Below are positions 1 to 12,132 of a DNA stretch of 64,000 bases, in pieces. This stretch comes from Ophioderma brevispina (taxonomy: Eukaryota; Echinodermata; Ophiuroidea; Amphilepidida; Ophiodermatidae): positions 16,915 to 80,914 of the forward strand of contig JAMKCH010084996.1 in NCBI GenBank assembly GCA_023653785.1. Reading direction: 5' to 3'. Each line of letters starts with the position of its first letter. The first letter of the stretch is position 1. Made by a program: the position numbers and the translations under genes. The notes beneath the pieces were generated by a model. The model did no database searches. It saw only the letters and a list, made by a program, of their open reading frames with translations, and was not told the DNA's origin.

Positions 1-328
1 GTGGATAAAAGCCACAGCATTGCAAGTTACCCTAGCGTGTGTGCAGCCAGCAAATGATTGGCAGAATATCACAGTCATGCACAGAGTTGGGTGGTTATCT
101 CATGTAGCAGTACACAGTCCTCTGGTTCCAATTATTTTAAGAATTTAGGACATGGTATATGCCTACTAGGAAATTCATTTACATTTGCTAAGCAGCTAGA
201 AACAAAACTTTTGATTGGATGACAGCCCACCCATCACAGTGGATAACGTCTCAGTTCATTGACATGTAATGGATGATCTGACCCATGGTCTTGAGAATAC
301 CATTATGTGTACAATGCCCAGATAACAC
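1..328. other. Non-coding, nothing recognised
   Basis: No open frame, repeat end or splice-like exon can be supported here. It precedes the first copy of the 2.74-kb duplicated block. Confidence 0.5.
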
Positions 329-3068
329 ACACTATTGGTCACAATATGCTCATCAACCAAGGGCACAGTTCAGTGGGTTGTACTTGTACATGCATTGACA
401 TGAACTGATCTTGTGTATTCTAGGTATCATATATCATACACTAAACTCAGGGGGTGTTTTCTCAATACACTTGTGAATGAAAGCTATTGAACTGTGCCAT
501 AGGGGTTGATACTTCATTGCCCTATAGTGACAAGTATTGTTTTAAAACCTGTTTCCTGTAAGTTTGAATTTTGTAATCTCAGTGCAATGGGCTGTGGTTA
601 AAATATTTAGGATCTATTTGATTGATAAACTAACCACAATGTTCCACATTTAATACTTAAAAGTCATAACAGGGGAGAGGGGGCACTCACCTATGAAATG
701 GATATGGCTGTAAGGCTGGTGTTTCCAAACCCATGGTATTTCAAAATTAAAGGTTGATGCCTGAAATATATACTGTGGTTATATAATCTCTCTAATACGA
801 GAGGGTTTCCTATGATCTCAAGTATTTACACTAACATATTAAGTACTAACATCCTCGCTAAGCGATGGTTGTCTTTTTAAAAGACTATTCTTGTTTGTTT
901 TGTCTGGGGATCTGTATCAAGTGTTGACTGCCCTTCTGGGCAACCAAGTTTTGCCCTCCTCCCAGCTTGTTACACTGTTGTGATTTAAAGACACTATCAG
1001 TGATTTGCTAAATCAGAAAATCGAAAAAATCATCAAAAATCAGATTTTTGCATGTATGTAACAAGTACAGGTATCCTAACATACCCTGCAAATGATAACA
1101 CTAGAAGCAACCTAATAAGGACAGAATCGGAAATTTTAGTCATTACTGTCCGTTCGGACACTTACTACAACACGTAATTGAATGGGGAATCGTATCTTGG
1201 AACACTGCCGTTTTCTTCCTTTTCTGTCAATTCTTCAGTTGGAAAAGGTAACTTATGAGAATTCTACAGACTTATCCTTCACTTTGAAGCTATTCCTGCA
1301 AATTTCAGATATTTTTCAAATCACTGATAGTGTCTTTAAGTACATTGTTTGACAACTTTAATGTATATCCTGTGGATCAGGGTTGGACAACCAACAGCTC
1401 ACTGGTCACATATGAGCCACCAATCACTTCTTATCACACTCAAAGAAGGGATTTCTGTATGTGAGAAGGCAACATTTTATCAAATCCAATGCTCATGGAA
1501 TTAAGTACAAGGCTTATAGAGAGCTTTTTTGGATATCCTTTCATCTTGTATAATCATTTGTCATAGGTCTTAAACAAGTTAAAATTGGAATGGTACTCTG
1601 GCCTGTTGAGTAAAAAAAGTTGTTTGCACCATTATTAGATCCATATGCTACCTTCAACAAAATTTGTATCAATATCATGGGCATTTGCTCCATGAACTGA
1701 AGTTAAAGGATACCGTATGTATATATATATATACTATCACTTAAAGGGGTAAGCAGCGACAATGCAAGAGAATCAAAAAAAGGTGTGGAAATGCATTTTT
1801 ATGTGGGAAAAATACCAAATGGTAAAGTAGTTGGGAAATATGTCATATTGTCTCCCGCAAATAGACAGCGATGACATCTCAAAATCTACACTAAACAGCT
1901 GATTGTGTTTTACACCAGTACAGAATAACCAAAGATCACTAATGTTTGTGTTTGAGGTCAAACTGTACAGGATATCAAATGGTGTACAATATCACACTTA
2001 AAAATCCAGGATATTCACAGGGAAAGGCTTTTTTTTTTATTTCAAGTCGGAATTTTTGTACGCACATATGGAAATTAGGGAATCGGATAAAAGTACTGTC
2101 TTGTCTTTAATGCACAGATTTCAAGCCAACCATTTGCAGGGTATGTAAGCATATCCATGCCAGTAACAAAAATTCCAAATCTGGATTTTCATTATTTTTT
2201 TCATTGTTTTGGATCAGCAAATCGCTGCTTATCCCTTTAACTTATATCAACCCCTCCATATTTTATAATAAATTCTGTGATGCATGCAATGGCTACTGTA
2301 AAATGCTCCCATTCTCCTGTGAAACCTTAAGGGACAATGACATTAAAATGAAAGACACACCCCTCAACCATTTGTTTATGTCACCATATAATTTGAAGTT
2401 GTACATTGCACAGAGGTGTTAAGATGGAAATTTCACTGATTTAAGAAATATTTCAAATGTTATTGTAAATACAAGCTTGGTTATTTCCTGATCTAAATTA
2501 ATAAAAAAAGGTGATTTTCAACCTTTCTGTAGTGTCTTCTTTTTTTTTTTTGGGGCAGATCATAATCTCCAATAATAAAGACTTGAACTCACCGGCGTGC
2601 ATTAAATTAACTGAAGACAAAAGTACATGGTCTCAAACCTGGTCCCTCTTACTTGGACCACAGGGACTTATCATCTTTAGACATAATCTCTAGTATTAAC
2701 TCACAGGGGTACAGGGGTCAAAATCAGAAATTGCTCCAATTTTTGTAAAAATGAAAGAAGTTGCTCTTCTAGCTTAATGTGTCAAAATAAGGAATAGATT
2801 GTAGCATCTGCAATACATAGTTATGTTATGTGACAAAATAGGTCATGGAGCAACATAATCCAATTGGCATTGACCTTCTTTGACCTTATCTCGGTAAGTA
2901 AACATTCAACATAACCAAAACTATACTTTTTTGGGAGTCCTCCTTCCTCAGGCAATAATTTGCAAGTATTTAAAATCTAATCAGTAACTTTCAATGTTGA
3001 CCCCTGTACAAATTGAGATTGACCTCTTTTACCGTTTTAGTCATTTTACCCTATAACTCCAAAACCAA
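329..3068. repeat. 2.74-kb tandem near-duplicate, copy 1
   Basis: This block aligns from end to end with the block that follows it directly. Landmarks are the shared 'accaagggcacagttcagtg' (near 355 and 3,095), the shared 'ggatatccttttcatcttg' segment and the shared end 'aaaccaaacactat'. The copies differ by substitutions and very many 1-2 base indels. Copy 1 has about 630 extra bases (roughly 893-1,525) that include a TTAA-flanked MITE. The pattern fits two alleles laid head to tail, or a noisy-read gap fill, better than an old genomic duplication. Confidence 0.8.
985..1339. mobile_element. TTAA-flanked MITE (piggyBac-like), copy 1
   Basis: The element is bounded by TTAA on both sides. It has perfect 19-bp terminal inverted repeats, AGACACTATCAGTGATTTG on the left and its exact reverse complement on the right. 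It is 355 bp including both TTAA sites and has no coding capacity. TTAA target choice is the hallmark of the piggyBac superfamily, so a non-autonomous piggyBac-like element is inferred. A related copy lies at 34,715-35,040 in the opposite orientation, with shared internal sequence ('gaaggataagtctgtagaat' and its complement). Confidence 0.85.
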
Positions 3069-5615
3069 ACACTATGAGTCAATATACTTTCATGAAACCA
3101 AGGGCACAGTTCAGTGTTTGACTTGTAACATGCATTGACATGAACTGATCTTGGGTGTATTCTAGGTATCATATATTATCCCAACACTCAGGGGTGTGTT
3201 TTCTAAATTCACTTGTTAATGAAAGCTGTTGAACTTTGCCATAAGGAGTTGATACTTCATTGCCTCATAGTGACAAGCACATTTGTTTTTAAAAGCCTTT
3301 TTCCTGTACGTTCAATTTATGGAATCTCGTGCAATGGCTGTGGTCAAAATATTTAGAATCTATTTGTTAATACTACTAGGGGGCACTCACCTATGGATAT
3401 GGTTTTGGTATATCTGTGGCATTTCCAAACCCATTGGTTGTCAAATTAAAGGTTGATGCATAGTATATGGTTGATGCCTGAACTATCTACGCGGTTATAT
3501 CATCTCTCTACGAGATGTTTTTCTATGATCTCAAGTATTTACACTAACATATTAAGGACTAACCTCCTCGCGTAAAGCGATTGGTTGTCTTTTCAAAAGA
3601 CTATTCCTTGTTTGGGATATCCTTTTCATCTTGTAAATCATTTGTCATAGGTCTTAAACCAGTTAAAATTGTGAGATCGGGTCGCTGGCCCTGTTGAGTA
3701 AAAAAAGTTTTTTGCCACCATTATGTAGATCCCTAGGCTACTTCATGCAAATTTGTCATCAATATCATGGGCATGCTCCATGAACTGAAGTTAAAGGATA
3801 CTGTATATATATATATTACTATCACTTAAAGGGGTAAGCCCGACAATGCACGAGAATAAAAACAAGTGTGGAAATGCTTTTATGTGGTAAATACCAAATG
3901 GTAAAGTGTGTTGGGAAATCTGTCAAATTGTCTCCGCCAATAGACAGCGATGACATCTCAAAATCTACAACTAAACAGCTGATTGTGTTTTACAACCAGT
4001 ACAGATAACCAAAAGATCACAATGTTTGTGTTGAGGGTCAAACTGTACAGGAATTCAAATGGTTAAATATCACACTTAAAAATCCAGGATATTCACAACA
4101 ATGGAAAGGCTTTTTTATTTCAAGTCGGAAATGTTAGTACCACTTATGGGAAATGACGGCATCGGATAAAAGTTACTGTCTTGTCTTTAATTGCCCGATT
4201 TCAAGCCAACCCTTTGCAGGGTATGTAGCATATCCATGCCAGTAACAAAATTCCAAATCTGTGTATTTCATTATTTTTTTCAATTGTTTTGGATCAGCAA
4301 ACGCTGCTTATCCCCTTTAAACTTATATAAACCCCATAGTTTGTGGCCGCCAGCTATAGCTGGCAGGACCACTTGCATCCGTGTGCTTGGTATGTTGTGT
4401 TGGATTTGTGTGTGTGTGGATGTGTTTTCACAAAGTTGTTAAGTTTTTTTTTAATTCACCTCATTTGAAACATTTTACAGTGTCAATTGAAACCAAACTT
4501 CCTGTCATAGTGCACAATGGATCCGTCATATGTTGATGAGTCAAAGGTCATGTGAAATGGTCAAAGGTCAGTGAGGTCAGGTGAAAAATAATGGGCTAAA
4601 AAAAAACCATGTAAAATTCCATCTAAATTGAAAACTTGAAAGTTCAATTGAGCCAAACTTTTTGTCAAAGGTGCATCCATTCTATCCCTCATATGTTGTA
4701 TGAGGGTCAAGGTCACTTGCCGGGTCAAAGGTCTGGGGTGGCCCACACTTATATTCTTGAATATAGGCGACGCGAAAGCCGAGAACCGCGAAATTCAGTT
4801 TTATAATAATTATCTGTGATGCATTTAATGGCTACGTAAAATGCTCTCCATTGCTTCCTGTGAACTTACGGGACAATGACATTAAAATGAAGACCACCCC
4901 TCAACCATTTGTTTATGTCACATAGAATTTATTTGTCATTGCACAGAGGTTTTTAAGATGGAATTTCATCCTGATTTAAGACGGGAATATTTTTTCAAAT
5001 GTTATTGTAAATACCAAGCTTGGTTATTTCCTGATCTAATTCATAAAAAAGGTGATTTTGCACCTTTTCTGTAGTGTCTTGTTTTTTTTTTTGGGGTCAT
5101 ATCCATAATCTCCAATAAAAAGACTTAAAACTCACCGGCGTGCATTAAAATTAACTGAAGACAAAAGTACTGTTCAAACCTGGTCCCTCTTACTTTGGAC
5201 CACAGGGCACTTATCACTTAGACATAATCTCTAGTATTAACTCATAGGTGACAGGGGTCAAAATCAGAATTGCTCCAATTTTGGTAAAAATGAATAATTG
5301 CTCTTCTAGCCTATTATGTGTCCAAAATAAGGAAATAGATTGGAGCATCTGCAATACATAGTTATGTATGTGACAAAATAGGTCATGATTCAACATAATC
5401 CAATTGGCTTTTACCTGCGTTGACCCCTTATCTCGGTAAGTAAACTTCAACAATAAGCAAAACTATACTTTTTGGGAGTCCTCCATTCCTCAGGCATAAT
5501 TTGCAAGTATTTAAAATATAATCAGTACCTTCCATGTTGACCCCTGTACAAATTGAGATTGACCTTTTACCATGTTAGTCATTTTACCCTATAACTTCCA
5601 AAACCAAACCACTTT
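3069..5615. repeat. 2.74-kb tandem near-duplicate, copy 2
   Basis: Second copy of the block starting at 329. It lacks the MITE-bearing insertion of copy 1 but has its own insertion of about 455 bp at 4,338-4,797. Homology fades near 5,610 at 'ccaaaaccaaaccac'. Confidence 0.8.
4338..4797. repeat. Interspersed repeat with AGGTCA half-sites
   Basis: Sequence present in copy 2 but absent at the same point of copy 1, so it behaves as an insertion. It starts near 'gccgccagctatagctggca' and carries several 'ggtcaaaggtca'-type motifs (near 4,560 and 4,725). It resembles the repeats at 34.3-34.5 kb and 36.7-36.9 kb in motif content. No inverted ends are visible. Confidence 0.55.
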
Positions 5616-6641
5616 TTGAATCCCTATGACTAGAAACTGACAATATGACAAGGTTTCAACATGTTTTGGAGTAGTTTAAAAGTTGGCCCCTGTGTAAACC
5701 TTAAATTGGCCTCTATTGAAAAAGTAACAACACACAATTTGAGAACACACTACTACTTGCATGATATAGGGGGTCCATACGTAACTACCAAAGGGTGTCA
5801 AAACTAGATTAGGCAGGCAAATGACGAACTCCTAAAGGCGGACTCAGAGATTTCCCGAGGAGGGCGCAACATCAATTTTCCAACAAATCATGTTTTTTGC
5901 ACTGCATTATGCTTTGTCCATATACCTAATCACTGTGTGAATAACTTCGCGCAAAATCGAAGTCCTTCATTAGAAAATTACAAACCTTGTTGTGATTCCG
6001 ATCCGGAATGTTTGTTTTACACGGATCCTATGGCATGTTTTATACTGTTGGATGTTTTAGGCGACTACTTTAGTTCTAGATTACGATTTTTAATTACTAC
6101 ACCAAAATTATATTTTGACATCTCTGAATCCCCACCTTTAAATAAGGACCATGATTTTCTGCTCCTGCGTAGATAAGGGAATTTTCAGAGGTTTTACACC
6201 ACAAAAATCACAATGACAGGTATCATGGGGTTGTTATTTCTACATAAGCTGCAGTGGGCATTTTAAAGCTTAAAACAAAAACCATCGGCGGATGTGCATT
6301 AGTGAAACCACCCGATTGCGCTTATAAAATCAATAAATATTATAAAAAACACAAATAAGGAACCACTGAAAGACTGGAAGAAAAAGCCAAATCATTAAGA
6401 AATTAAGAGTTTACGGCAAGAAGCCCCTCTGCAAATAGCTGCAGTAGGCGTAACCAATCTCTGCCCCCTGCCATCCACCCCCCTGCCAGCCCCCCCCCCC
6501 CCCCCCCATTAAAAGGACCCAAATTGCCCCCTTGGAAAATGCCTCAGCACCCCTTTTGCCGTCAATGCCGGGCAACGAATAAAGCACTGCCCGGCATCTA
6601 TGCTGAGCACCAGCATGGCTTGTGCTTTTTAAAATTCGCGC
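5616..6641. other. Non-coding spacer with poly-C tract
   Basis: No supported gene. An uninterrupted C run lies at about 6,490-6,507. A short frame at 5,937-6,176 has no recognisable domain. Confidence 0.5.
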
Positions 6642-7395
6642 TCAACCAGCGTGATAGGCTATTGAATGATTAACTGTATGGGCCATATTCTCGCACCTCT
6701 AACATGTCTAGACCAGGTGCTAATCTTGATTGATGTCACCTCATTTATACCTGGCAAACCTACACCTGCACTATTTGCAATGGGGGCCATTTTTTAGAAT
6801 GAAATTCAAAATAATATTATAACTCAAATAACATTTTTGAAAACATTAAAATATTTACCTATTAAGCAAATGTTTAGACCTATGATGGCTTCACCAAACG
6901 ACACGGATGCCCTGGGATTGATAGTAACATTCTTTCCAAACTGCTTAAAATTGCTGCTCCAACCATTTCTTTTTCACTAACTTTTTTGTAATCTATCCCG
7001 TGCAGCGAGTCATTGGAAAACATAAAAAAATCTGGTGACATTCTAAAACCTGAAAACCTAACCGTCCGATTTCTTTGCTAAATCATTTTTCAAAGATTAA
7101 TGAATATCTACTGATCAACTGTAACTTATTATGTCAAACACCATGTTACAATTCTAATTCTAGTCCATCATTTTTGGAAATCCACTCAACTGCACAACAC
7201 TTCTAGATGTAAGAAGGATTTTATCTTAACTCATTTTGATACTGGAAATGTCACAGCTGCCTTGTTCCTTGATTCTAAAACTCTTGTATACAATCAAGCC
7301 ATAGCTAAACTCACGGAACCAATAGATAAACTCAAACCTCAAGGAACAGGTATATGTGGTAATAACTCTCTTGCGTTTGTATCCTACTTAGTGAT
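6642..7395 (+). repeat. Noisy duplicate of the LINE 1 segment
   Basis: This segment matches 7,396-8,188 throughout but with dozens of single-base indels. The second copy keeps an open RT frame where this one is broken, for example at the NYRPIS motif near 7,060. A local misassembly or low-quality read insertion is the simplest explanation. Confidence 0.75.
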
Positions 7396-8956
7396 CAACC
7401 AGGCGTGATAAGGCTATTGAATGATGTAACTGTATGGGCATATTCTTCGCACCTCTAACATGTCAGTAGACCAGGTGCTAACTTGTGTTTGTAAACATTG
7501 ATGTCACCTCATATATACCTGCCAAACCTAACACCTGACAGCTATTGCAGATGGGGGCATTTTTTTAGAATGAAATTCAAAATAATATTAATAACTCAAA
7601 TAACATTTTTGGAAAACTATTAAAAAGATTTTACCTATTAAAGCAATGTTAGACCTAATGATGGCTTCACCAAAACAGACACGGATGCACCTGGGATTGA
7701 TAGCATTTGTCCAAAACTGCTTAAAATTGCTGCTCCAACCATTTCTTTTTCACTAACTTATATTTGTAATCTATCCCTTGCAACCGAGTCAATTTTCACT
7801 CAAGATTGGAAAACAGAAAAAAATCTGGTGACAATTCTAAACCTGAAAACTACCGTCCGATTTCTGTGCTAAATATTATTTCAAAGATAATTGAAAGATC
7901 CGTACATGATCAACTGTATGCTTATTTAATGTCAAACAACATGTTACATTCTAATTCTAGTCAATCAGTTTTTTGGAAATCCCACTCAACTGCAACAACA
8001 CTTCTAGATGTAGAAGATTTTATCTTAACTAATATGGATAATGGAAATGTCACAGCTGCCTTGTTCCTTGATCTAAAAAAACTCTTGATACAATCAACCA
8101 TAAGCTAAACTCAAGGAACCATAGATAAACTCAAGGAACAGGGTATCTGTGGTAATGAACTCTCTTCGTTTGTATCCTACCTTAGTGATCAAAAGCAGGC
8201 CGTTGAAATCGGTACTATTCTTTCCAAATTCAGTAACATAAATGTTGGCGTTCCACAGGGGTCAATTTGGGGGCCTTTCTTCATATATGTAGATAGTCTG
8301 CCTTCATGTGTAATCAACTGCAAAACAGTTAGGTGTGCTGATGATACAGCTTTGTTATTTAGTCCTGACCCCTACTTCACTTCAACATTATCTTGATGCC
8401 AATTTAAACAATATTGCAACCCGGTTCCTTAATAAACTAACTTTAAATGTAAGTAAAACCAAGTTCATAACTTGAACCAAGTTAAAAAATATTAAGTTAA
8501 GTAATCTTTCTTTGATTTATAATAATAATGTTATTGAAAATAACATATATCTTGGTGTTATTTTTGACAACAATATGACATGGCACAATTACATTGACAA
8601 TTTATGCTCAAATGTTTCCAAGCGTTGTGGTATTATGCGTCATGTTAAATATTATTTACCTAGAGATGTTATCAAAATGTTGGTGGCTGAAGCATTAGTT
8701 ATGCCACTAATTGACTACTGCAGTCCAATTTGGTCTAACTGTTCAAATGATCTATTCTAAAAAAAAATAAGCTGGCAATAATTCTCTTGTAAGCTGATTT
8801 AAGAACACCAATTGATAACATGATGGATTCGCTTCAATGGGTTAAACTAAATAAGCGTTGGAATAATCATATATCCTCATCGTTGTTTTCAAGTGCCTTA
8901 CAGGGTGTAAACCAAAATTATTTGTCTTCTCCAATATCAAACTAGCCACCAGGTAT

Positions 8957-8967
8957 CCAATACACTT
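8957..8967. repeat. Target-site duplication, left copy
   Basis: CCAATACACTT here is repeated exactly at 11,817-11,827. The pair flanks the - strand LINE and marks its insertion into LINE 1. Confidence 0.8.
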
Positions 8968-8972
8968 CTTGC

Positions 8973-10750
8973 TTATGAGGCAGCAGCTAAATATGTTGAA
9001 GTTGGTGGAGCCAGCTCACTGTTGATTGGTTGGGGTTTGAGAAGTCTATATCCACTTGGTGGATGAAAGGTAGGGCACTCGTTGAGAATGATCCGCAGTC
9101 TGTGTGATGGAGAGCCACATTGGCAGGCTGGAGATGGTCGCAGCCCCCGTCGGTGCATATTGCTGTTGAAATGACCGACTCCTTTGCGAATCCTGTTCAA
9201 GGTGACCCATTCCTTACGTGGAAGATTGCTACCAGGTGGGAGTTCTGTCATAGGTGTGATAGTGAATTGGTCTGGTCTTGGAGCATCTAGCCAGGCAATG
9301 TTCCATGTCTGTAAGATATTGAAAGGGGAGCTGGAGTGTTTAGCAGCGTGTTGACAGAAGGGTCGACGAGAGCGCAGTCTCTGTCTGCCGAACTGGTGTG
9401 ATTCTTTGACAGTGTTACGCAGCAGGAGCTTGTTGTACAACAGAGCTTATTCACCGTTTATGTGTGTGATGTTCTCTCCGAAGCACTGCAGGTGCAATGC
9501 CTGAGAGCACTGGTAGAAACTCAGATGAAGTGGGATGAAGGCAGTCAGTAATGGTTCTCATGGTCTCGTTGAGTCCTGTGTCCAGCTTCATTGTGTGAAA
9601 GCTATTGCACCATGCTGGGGCGGCATATTTTGCAGCACTGTAGACCAGAGCCAGGGCGGTTGTGTGTAGAGTGGATGGACTACTAGCACCCCATGAGGAT
9701 CCAGCAAGGTGGCACAGGAGGTTATTCCTCGAAGATACCTTTGCACATATTATGACTCGAGATGCTGCCGATAAGTAAGCTGCCGATCAAGCTTCACTCC
9801 CAAATAAGTTGGTGTAGGATTGTTTGGCAGAGGTGTTCAATTGAGGTTGATTTGAAGCTGCAGCTGACGATGAGCCTCTTTGGTGTTGAGATGGAAGGCA
9901 GTAGCGGTGGTCTCGGCTTCCCTCAGCTTGAGTCTCCTGGTCTTGAGATATGCTGCAAGTAGGGCCATATCTGCATTAAGTGTACTTTCTACTTCAGTCC
10001 AGCTTCTGTCCGAGTGTAGAAGGGCAAGATCGTCAGCGTAGCCATATTGTCTAGAAGTTGTTTAAGGTAGATCACTAATATAACAAGTATTTAAAAAAAA
10101 ACTGTGTCGGGTCGCCAGGCATAATTTTACAAGAAATAAGAACAAAATTAAAAAACATTTAAAAGGAGTAGATCCTGAGAAGCTTGAGTGTCAAGCCCTT
10201 GTGCCACATGGTGTCATATGTTGCAGTAAAGGTCCACCAAAATGACGCCAGCCTTAACGACGCTTTTCAAAGCTCTCCTCAATATCATTTGTGAGTTTTA
10301 CAATCTGATGGACAGTGCTCCGGCCACGGCGAAATCCTGCTTGTTCGTCAGGCAGATGGGATTCGACGATTCGAGGAACTCCGCTGGTATATTATCAGGC
10401 CCCTGGGCCTTTCCACTCTTTAGTTGGCTGATAGCAGAGGTAAGCTCATCTAGTGAGAAGGGTGTTGAAAGTGACCCGTCCACGCCAGGTGCTCGACGAA
10501 GTTTGGGTGATCACTTTTTTAACAGAGCAAGTGAGATCCTTATCAATATCCTTGAAACAAGGAGGAGTTGCTCAGATATGGCAGACACAGAACATTTCGA
10601 TGGTTTGGAAACTCTGCCGGTGAGGCGGTTTATAGTCTTCCAGGCCTCCCTGCTGGAATGAGTGAAATCAATTCCCTGGACCCTCTCCTCCCAGTGCTTA
10701 CGACTTTTCCTGTCCAAGCAGTTTGTCAGGTCTGAAGCCTTGGATGTCAC
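8973..10750 (-). pseudogene. LINE 2 reverse transcriptase and C-terminal region
   Basis: This region continues the LINE ORF after the endonuclease. It contains the RT fingers motif 'FSLDELTSAISQLKSGKAQ' (10,483-10,298), 'QAGFRRGRST'-like and 'ILVDLTATYD'-like palm segments in other frames (about 10,370-10,230) and a YADD box (near 10,030). The terminal 155-residue frame has a zinc-knuckle-like CxCx7-Hx segment typical of I/Jockey-type elements. Multiple frame breaks and an internal interruption at about 10,072-10,170 make it non-functional. Confidence 0.8.
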
Positions 10751-11695
10751 TTCTTCCCGGGTTCAGAATTCAAGAATTCATTGTAAAGAGCATCACATTC
10801 CTCATCCCAGGATGGGATATAACTGCAACGACAGCTACGTGGGATGGTCTTCTTTGCTATCTTAATAAAGAGTTTACATAGTGCTGTGTAAGAATTGTCC
10901 AGGTTGGAGGAGGTTGGTGACGGAAGGTTGGGCACTTCGGAATCCACCAGGTTCTCAAACTGGCCCCAGTCTGCCTTGCATAAGTTCCACCTTTTCACTG
11001 GCTTTGTTGGTACACAACAGCAAGGCTGTCCTGAGCGACCTGATGGTCTATGTTGAGACTTCGGAAAGCGGTCGAGAACAGTTCGGTGGACAGAAATTGC
11101 ATCCATATTTGCAAATGCTAGGTCAGGATTTGAGGTTGTGTTCCACCTTCCAGAGTAGAAACTGTCTGGTTGCGTGGGGTCGTACAAGAGTTGTACGCCA
11201 GATTTTGCAGCCCAGTCCTCTAGGCTGGATCCGTCAGGGTTGGTATTCCTGTAGCCCCAGGTGATATGACTGTTGAAGTCTCCAGCGTAGATGCAAGGTG
11301 CACCATAAGTGGGTAGATAATCTGCTTGAAGCCGGGAGTTAGGTGGCTTGTAGACATTGATGACGCGCGTGGACATCTACAATTTGGGTCGTTGCCCATT
11401 CCAGGGTGGAATCTTCAGGTGGAGTTGCAATATGATTCCATTGAGCTGTATTTCTGACAAAGGTGGCAATCCCATGGGTAGCGCTTTCGGTGTGTGCAGC
11501 TAGAGTATAGCCGCAAATTTTCAGGATGGAACTGTCAGTGTCTCTTGGAGAATCGCATTGATCTGTGCCCTTGTGAGTCCTTCCACATTCAGTTAAAAGC
11601 ACAGCGATGCCATCTGACTTGACATCCGATGATGCTTGCCCTGATAAGGGCACGTGTTCCAGACTGACATCGGGTTGTGTCCTCTGACGGGGCAT
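10747..11695 (-). pseudogene. LINE 2 APE endonuclease region
   Basis: Two overlapping - strand frames (11,695-11,339 and 11,376-10,747) make up the endonuclease half of the LINE ORF. Visible family motifs are VINVYKPP, AGDFNSHITWGY and the SQHRPS segment, which correspond to the catalytic core of exonuclease-endonuclease-phosphatase enzymes that nick the target DNA. The frame break near 11,340-11,376 means no continuous protein can be made. Confidence 0.8.
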
Positions 11696-11816
11696 GATGA
11701 GAGTACAGTGAGTTAAAAAGACAACAGGGATGTTAGCGTAGCCTCAGGTTGATTATCATTCGCCTGATCAAAATCAGTTTCCGGGGCTCACCGCGAGGAG
11801 GTTGATAATCTTGAAC

Positions 11817-12132
11817 CCAATACACTTGTCATTCATCATTCAATCTCTAATGCAGCTGAAAGCAAAAAGGGGCAATCTTAAGGAATAACCTTCCTCAAAA
11901 TGTGCATCTTGATAGTGAAAATTATACAATAAACCAGTTAAAACATCCTGTAGACATTTCTCTTGCCATGTAAATTACTTTTACGTTCACTCTACTGCAT
12001 GCATATTTTCATTCCTTTTTATTGTAAAACTTATAGATAATGCACATGTACATTGTATACTGGAATTTTAATTCGCATGTATCTGGGCCCACTTGAAATA
12101 ATGTAAAACACACAAATAAATAAATACATACA
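11817..12132 (+). mobile_element. LINE 1, displaced 3' end
   Basis: The + strand sequence after the right target-site copy (11,817-11,827) continues the C-terminus of LINE 1. It encodes a NLPQNVHLDSENYTINQ-like stretch (about 11,885-11,945), which resembles the WNxLP end of many LINE ORFs. An AT-rich 3' tail follows, closing with AAAT repeats near 12,114-12,130. Together with 6,642-8,967 it forms one element split by LINE 2. Confidence 0.65.

Larger units (their letters stand above)
6642..8967 (+). mobile_element. Non-LTR retrotransposon (LINE 1), RT part
   Basis: This is a degenerate LINE reverse transcriptase on the + strand. The best frame (7,806-8,108) holds 'NYRPISVLNIISKIIERS', the RT block 1 motif, followed by 'HSTATTLL' and 'ALFLDL' (palm motif A region). 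Downstream come a QGS-type block ('gtccacaggggtcaatt', near 8,250), a degraded A-D-D box (near 8,335) and the thumb segment (8,512-8,760, 'GVIFDNNMTWHNYI'). Frames shift several times. No endonuclease domain is visible, so the copy is probably 5'-truncated. The first 750 bp are duplicated head to tail (6,642-7,395 and 7,396-8,188). The 3' end resumes at 11,817 after a nested insertion. It belongs to the CR1/Jockey-like group; the clade is not resolved. Confidence 0.85.
8968..11816 (-). mobile_element. APE-type LINE (LINE 2) nested in LINE 1
   Basis: A - strand non-LTR retrotransposon, about 2.85 kb. Read 5' to 3' it holds an APE endonuclease (11,695-10,747: 'VINVYKPP', 'AGDFNSHITWGY', 'NPDLAF'), an RT (10,483 down to about 10,020: 'KSGKAQGPDNIPAEFL', then a GYADDLALL catalytic box near 10,030) and a C-terminal Cys/His-rich segment (9,440-8,973: 'LPRKEWVTLNRIRKG', 'CQCGSPSH'). 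Several frameshifts break it. AT-rich foreign-looking sequence at about 10,072-10,170 separates palm motif A from the YADD box, so the RT is disrupted. The layout resembles I/Jockey-superfamily elements. An 11-bp target-site duplication flanks it. Confidence 0.88.

Noticed and set aside
10242..11264. + strand frames of 139 and 127 codons
   Set aside because: Antisense shadows of LINE 2 endonuclease and RT.
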